A stretch of DNA of 64,000 nt from JBBTCX01 sp964494205 (GTDB taxonomy: Bacteria > Planctomycetota > Phycisphaerae > UBA1845), in NCBI GenBank assembly GCA_964494205.1, contig CAZBRD010000003.1:1-64000 (forward strand), read 5' to 3'. Under the pieces are notes generated by a model. The model saw nothing but the letters and a program-made list of their open reading frames with translations, was not told the origin of the DNA and ran no database searches. This document shows, one piece after another, positions 60,220 to 64,000 of this stretch. Position numbers and translations under genes: made by a program. The stretch's first letter is position 1; every line of letters begins with the position of its first letter.

Positions 60220-61185
60220 ATGAGCACACAGACAACGGCTCTTCCTCACATCTACGCTCCCATTCAGGATGACCTCCACGAAGTGGCGCGGGTCTTTGAT
60301 CGCGAGATTCAAAGTGAGTTTGAATTCGTCAACGAGCTGTGCGCGACCGTTCGTTCGTACCGCGGAAAGATGTTGCGGCCCGCGTTGCTGCTGCTGTGTG
60401 CGAAGGCGGCGGGGCGAGTCACGCGAGAGCATCATGTACTTGGGGCAGTGATTGAACTAGTGCACATGGCCACGCTAGTGCATGATGATGTCCTCGATGG
60501 GGCTTTGCAGCGACGGCGCAAGCCGACGATCTGTGCGCTTTCAGGGAATGTGGCGGCCGTGTTATTGGGCGATTTTCTGATCAGCCATGCGTTCCATTTG
60601 TGCAGCAGTTTGAACGATCAGTTTGCATCACGACGAATCGGCGCGACGACAAACACGGTTTGTGAAGGTGAGTTGCTTCAAAACACGCACATGGGCGATA
60701 TCAACCTCTCTGAGGCGACCTACCTGGCCATCATTGAACGAAAGACAGCGGCGTTAACGGGAACAGCCTGCGAACTTGGGGCGCATTATGCCGGTGCTAA
60801 TGCGGAGACGGTCAGTTCATTGAAGGATTATGGTCTCTCATCAGGGGTCGCTTTCCAGATTATCGACGACGTGCTCGATATCCTCGGCGACGCGGATGAG
60901 GTTGGAAAGACGCTGGGCAGCGATCTTCGACTAGGCAAGCAGACGCTTCCGACTATTCACGCGCGGTCAAAGAGCTCGTCTGCAGTGGAGTTTGATTCGC
61001 GGCGGTGGGATGACCCGGATCGGCTACGCGACGTGCTCGCGGCCACTGGTAGTATTGAATACGCGGTGGAGGCAGCCACCCAACACGTCAATGACGCGGT
61101 TCAAAGGCTGGAGGTACTTGCTCCCAGCGAGTCCAAGGCTGCGTTGACGGAATTGGCTGAGTTTATTGTGAGGCGGAGTTTCTAG
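60220..61185 (+). CDS. Polyprenyl diphosphate synthase
   Basis: A trans-isoprenyl diphosphate synthase that makes long-chain prenyl diphosphates, probably for quinone tails. First Asp-rich motif is LVHDDVLDGA, second IIDDVLDILG, with RGKMLRPALLLL and KTAALTGTACELGA in between. The first motif is DDVLD, typical of all-trans medium/long-chain enzymes; product length cannot be read. ATG 60220 has AGGT upstream; 321 aa. Confidence 0.9.
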   Translation: MSTQTTALPHIYAPIQDDLHEVARVFDREIQSEFEFVNELCATVRSYRGKMLRPALLLLCAKAAGRVTREHHVLGAVIELVHMATLVHDDVLDGALQRRRKPTICALSGNVAAVLLGDFLISHAFHLCSSLNDQFASRRIGATTNTVCEGELLQNTHMGDINLSEATYLAIIERKTAALTGTACELGAHYAGANAETVSSLKDYGLSSGVAFQIIDDVLDILGDADEVGKTLGSDLRLGKQTLPTIHARSKSSSAVEFDSRRWDDPDRLRDVLAATGSIEYAVEAATQHVNDAVQRLEVLAPSESKAALTELAEFIVRRSF

Positions 61186-61364
61186 GGTTTACCCGACCCA
61201 GCCCGATGCTCGTCCAAAATCGTCACGACCATTCCGATTCGTTTCACAGAATTGATATAATACTGGTGGGTTAGCAGCATCTCATATTCAGTAGTTGTTG
61301 TCGCGCCGCTGACGCTCCAGTAGTTGCACGAATTCGACTCGAGTCATTGGATCGAGGAGTTGCC

Positions 61365-62516
61365 GTGAAATCGATTAGGTCATTGTTAATTGCAAGCGTA
61401 GTGATTTTCTGCGTTGGTCACGCCGGTTGGGCCTTTGCCCAAGTGGTTTCAGGCTCCCCAGGAAGATCACAACCCGACGACTTGTCGAGCATAATTCCCG
61501 ATGTTGAGCCCGGACCAGTCAGCGAGGGCTTCACGGGCCTCGTTCAGATGACGCAGAAGTTGAACTGGAACGATGAGGCACGATCCCTCGAGTCGGCGCT
61601 AGACACAATCTGGAAACAGAACAACTGGAATGACGAGTCGGATCAGTTCGCTTACCAGCTAACGCGCGACGTATCCAAGATTCCGCCTTGGGACTTTATG
61701 CAGCGTTTCGAGGTTGCAACCGATCGCGTGGCTGATCGATACGGGCTGGCAGAATCGGACCGCGGAAAGTTCAAGGGAACGGTGCTTCGCGAAGCGGGTT
61801 CCTTCTTCATGAAGAACGCGCCGCTTATTCTCAGTCATTCGAGTGAAATGGTGCAGACGCGGCTTAACGGTCAGCCGTTCACAGCAGAGCAAGTAGCGCG
61901 ATGGAGTCGTGAAGGGCAGAACCTGATGCCTGAAGTGCGCGAGATGGTGATGCGCGTCGTTGGTGAAGTGAAGCCGCTGGTGCCATCGGACCGAAAGGAA
62001 ATCATTGAACGGGACATGGCGAGTTTCGATCGTCGCCGGCAACACATCTTGAAAATGGGCGCTCGCTGGATGAACAACGAATGGAAGCCCGAGGATTGGG
62101 GTCTGCAGAACGACCCGATTCATCGCGCGGCGCTGGAGAACGCAACTGCACAGGCTGCGCTGAGTGATGCGGCGAAGAGTGCGGCGATCGCGAAGCCGAC
62201 GGAACCCGTCGCACCACCGCTCCCTACGCGGTGGGTTGCACACAAACCACCCACATGGATCGCGTACGTCGAGGATTTTCGAAAGAAATACAACCTCGAC
62301 GCGGGACAGATCGCTGCGGTCGAGTCGATCCATGCGGAGTTGCTTCTTCGGGCGAATGACTATCTCGAGCAGCACAAGGAGAAGCTTCTGCCGATTCCGG
62401 AGGACAAGCGTGATGCTGATCCGGGGTTTGAGCCCATCAAACAGTGGTTCAAGGAGTTGCAAGAGCGACTCGACGCAGTACCTACTTCGGCCCAACGCGA
62501 GGCGAAACGGCCATAA
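61365..62516 (+). CDS. Exported hypothetical protein
   Basis: A signal peptide (KSIRSLLIASVVIFCVGHAGWAFAQ) leads into a helical protein of no recognised family; NWNDEARSLESAL and NNWNDESDQF give a small internal repeat near residues 65-90. The C-terminal part (YVEDFRKKYNLDAGQIAAVESIHAELLLRAN) looks like a zinc-resistance/CpxP-like helical segment, which is a weak guess. GAGGAG 7 bases before GTG 61365 sets the start. It precedes another exported protein gene by ~125 bases. Confidence 0.75.
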   Translation: MKSIRSLLIASVVIFCVGHAGWAFAQVVSGSPGRSQPDDLSSIIPDVEPGPVSEGFTGLVQMTQKLNWNDEARSLESALDTIWKQNNWNDESDQFAYQLTRDVSKIPPWDFMQRFEVATDRVADRYGLAESDRGKFKGTVLREAGSFFMKNAPLILSHSSEMVQTRLNGQPFTAEQVARWSREGQNLMPEVREMVMRVVGEVKPLVPSDRKEIIERDMASFDRRRQHILKMGARWMNNEWKPEDWGLQNDPIHRAALENATAQAALSDAAKSAAIAKPTEPVAPPLPTRWVAHKPPTWIAYVEDFRKKYNLDAGQIAAVESIHAELLLRANDYLEQHKEKLLPIPEDKRDADPGFEPIKQWFKELQERLDAVPTSAQREAKRP

Positions 62517-62642
62517 GGCATTTTTTGCCAATTACTTACCTTTCAAGTGCTTCATCCTGCGGTCAGGGGGTGGACGTTGATTACCGCTGGTCAGATAACT
62601 ACGATTTGCCGATGAGAACTATCTGGTGGCAGATGAGACACA

Positions 62643-63749
62643 ATGATTGAACAACGCTACATCAAGTTCAGGTTTTCCGCGGTCCTCGTCGGGTCGGTTG
62701 GGGCGCTGGCATTCATGGCGGCAGGGGCTGCGGCGCAGTCGCCCGATTATTCGCCCGTAACGAGTTTTGATGCGTACGGCAATGCACGCCACCGGTGGGT
62801 CGATCGCAACAGTTTTGGAACCAGTCCGATCTATCGCCCTGCCACAACATCTCCCATAAACACCCTCCTACAGACCCGTCGCTCTGCCGCAAGGCAGGGG
62901 TTTGGTTTCAACGAAGCTGCGGCGACGTATGGCTTATCGGGGAGGCCCATCAAGACGGCGCGCTCCGGCTGGCAGGACGGCCGCGGCGGACTGCCGCGTT
63001 CTTTTCAGTTGTACGGCGGGTTTGGCGAAAGGTCGGAGACGGGTGGCAACATAGGTTCGGCCCTGGCCAGAAAAAGGGCATTGATTCAGGCAACGTCGCT
63101 GGTTGCGCCTGTGCATCGAGCGATGATTCGAAATTCTTCCTTTGGCGACCCATTGCAGATGGCGGCGGAGCATCCATTCCTCGATCAACCGACGGAGCCG
63201 ATAGAGGGGGCGAAAGATGTACCTCTCGAAGAGTTGCTTACCAAAGATGCCGATTCCGTTTTCGAGCGGAGCATGGATGAAGGGTGGGACGCATTTGCCG
63301 AAGGACAATACAGGCTTGCGGCACGATCCTTTGAGGCGGCGGCGACGATCAAGCCGGACAAAGTCGAGCCGAGTATTGGTCAGGTTTTCTGTTATGCGGC
63401 TGTCGGCGCCATGAAGACGGCCACCGCAGTCTTGCCGCAAATCGCTGTGAGCCGAGGCAACTTCTTTTCGATAGCCGGCGAAATGGACATGGGGTCACGG
63501 TTTGCTCGTGCAGCAGAAGTTGCTGACGTGTCGATTCAAACTCGGCTGCATGCTGCCGAAAACCCAGCGGATGTGAACGCGGCTGCGCTGAATGTTGTCG
63601 TTCAATGGTTCCTCGGGCGCAAAGGGGAAGCGCAAGCGGCTGCGTCGGCGTTGTCGAGGACATTTCCCACCAGCACGTTCGCGAATTGGCCTTCACTGTT
63701 GAATGATGAACCAACCTCTACAACGTCTGTGCCGAATACGGGGTCCTAG
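62643..63749 (+). CDS. Exported TPR-like hypothetical protein
   Basis: A signal peptide (FSAVLVGSVGALAFMAAGAAAQ) is followed by a Gly/Arg-rich unstructured part (~residues 35-150) and a helical C-terminal region with TPR-like periodicity (WDAFAEGQYRLAARSFEAAATIKPDK ... NVVVQWFLGRKGEAQAAASAL). Probably a periplasmic or surface scaffold protein. ATG 62643. No family recognised. Confidence 0.78.
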   Translation: MIEQRYIKFRFSAVLVGSVGALAFMAAGAAAQSPDYSPVTSFDAYGNARHRWVDRNSFGTSPIYRPATTSPINTLLQTRRSAARQGFGFNEAAATYGLSGRPIKTARSGWQDGRGGLPRSFQLYGGFGERSETGGNIGSALARKRALIQATSLVAPVHRAMIRNSSFGDPLQMAAEHPFLDQPTEPIEGAKDVPLEELLTKDADSVFERSMDEGWDAFAEGQYRLAARSFEAAATIKPDKVEPSIGQVFCYAAVGAMKTATAVLPQIAVSRGNFFSIAGEMDMGSRFARAAEVADVSIQTRLHAAENPADVNAAALNVVVQWFLGRKGEAQAAASALSRTFPTSTFANWPSLLNDEPTSTTSVPNTGS

Positions 63750-63818
63750 TCGCCTACTGCATCTGATTGGTACCAGACTTAGCGAGCGTAGATCGCTCGA
63801 CGTTCGTGGCCGAGTCGA

Positions 63819-64000
63819 ATGAATGAGCTTGATGATCCAAGAGAACCGTTGCCCGGTGTGCTGATCAAGTATCGCACGCTGGTCATCATCCTTGTTCATG
63901 CGTTTCTATTCGGCTTCGCGCTCTTTTGTGCGTTCTTGAATGCGTACAACTTTCGATTTGATCACGGCACGCGTGAGGCGCCGCGTTATTGGTTTCTAAA
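63819..64000 (+). CDS. Membrane protein N-terminus, cut by window edge
   Basis: From ATG 63819 a frame stays open to the end: NELDDPREPLPGVLIKY, then a hydrophobic helix (TLVIILVHAFLFGFALFCAF) and NAYNFRFDHG. The pattern of a first helix ending in LxxRFD resembles polysaccharide biosynthesis proteins of the CapD/FlaA1 group or an undecaprenyl-linked sugar transferase. Only 60 residues are visible. Confidence 0.55.
   Translation, partial: MNELDDPREPLPGVLIKYRTLVIILVHAFLFGFALFCAFLNAYNFRFDHGTREAPRYWFL

Overview
The window reads as chromosomal DNA of a free-living, Gram-negative-type heterotroph, most likely a planctomycete of the Phycisphaerae kind. This is inference from gene content. The clues are large secreted Cys-rich proteins ending in dockerin-like calcium loops, a lipid A kinase (lpxK), an ECF sigma/anti-sigma/PDZ trio, a Tad pilus locus, many GTG/TTG starts behind good ribosome binding sites, and many short dispersed palindromes. 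I saw no rRNA, tRNA, CRISPR array, prophage or intact insertion sequence.

Layout. 1-17 kb: a degenerate TIM-barrel protein divergent from mutL, two secreted dockerin-like proteins, a LysM lipoprotein, recG, a secreted Asp-box protein, and dnaE. 16.6-17.5 kb: a repeat-rich gap holding a 206-bp miniature inverted-repeat element. 17.5-20.4 kb: ECF sigma factor, membrane anti-sigma candidate, exported PDZ protein. 20.7-32.9 kb: a Tad/Flp pilus locus, in order pilin, pilin, cpaA, tadE, cpaB, cpaC, tadG-like, cpaE, cpaF, tadB, tadC, with several intercistronic hairpins and a closing terminator. 33.4-38.5 kb: a tightly packed operon (Memo-like protein, lpxK, FAD oxidoreductase, aldo/keto reductase, HAD phosphatase with membrane tail). 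38.6-44.6 kb: HU-like protein, B12-domain protein, YbaN-like protein, YlbF-like protein, RNase R, biotin ligase. 44.7 kb: a second, identical copy of the 206-bp element in inverted orientation. 45.0-48.7 kb (minus): part of a leucine/isovalerate degradation operon with a split biotin carboxylase and biotin carrier. 49.2-51.1 kb: a half-length UvrA. 51.3-51.4 kb: a probable small structured RNA with its own promoter and terminator. 51.6-57.8 kb: a complete class III polyhydroxybutyrate locus (phasin, thiolase, phaE, phaC, two SDR reductases on minus; phaR divergent). 57.9-58.8 kb: a Fur-box-controlled pair, a 47-residue membrane peptide plus heme oxygenase. 58.9-64 kb: membrane protein, moaC, polyprenyl synthase, two exported proteins, and the start of a membrane protein cut by the window edge.

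How the parts work together. The Tad genes supply pilins, prepilin peptidase, secretin, ATPases and platform proteins for one adhesive pilus. The PHB genes run from acetyl-CoA through thiolase and reductase to synthase and granule coat; PhaR probably represses the phasin and itself, since both promoters carry TTGCAC in the spacer. The leucine genes convert methylcrotonyl-CoA towards acetyl-CoA and acetoacetate, which can feed the same PHB pool, and birA could biotinylate the carrier. The strongest candidates for something undescribed are the 206-bp element that sits in palindromic repeats, the 51.3-kb RNA, the Fur-controlled peptide/heme oxygenase pair, and the half UvrA.
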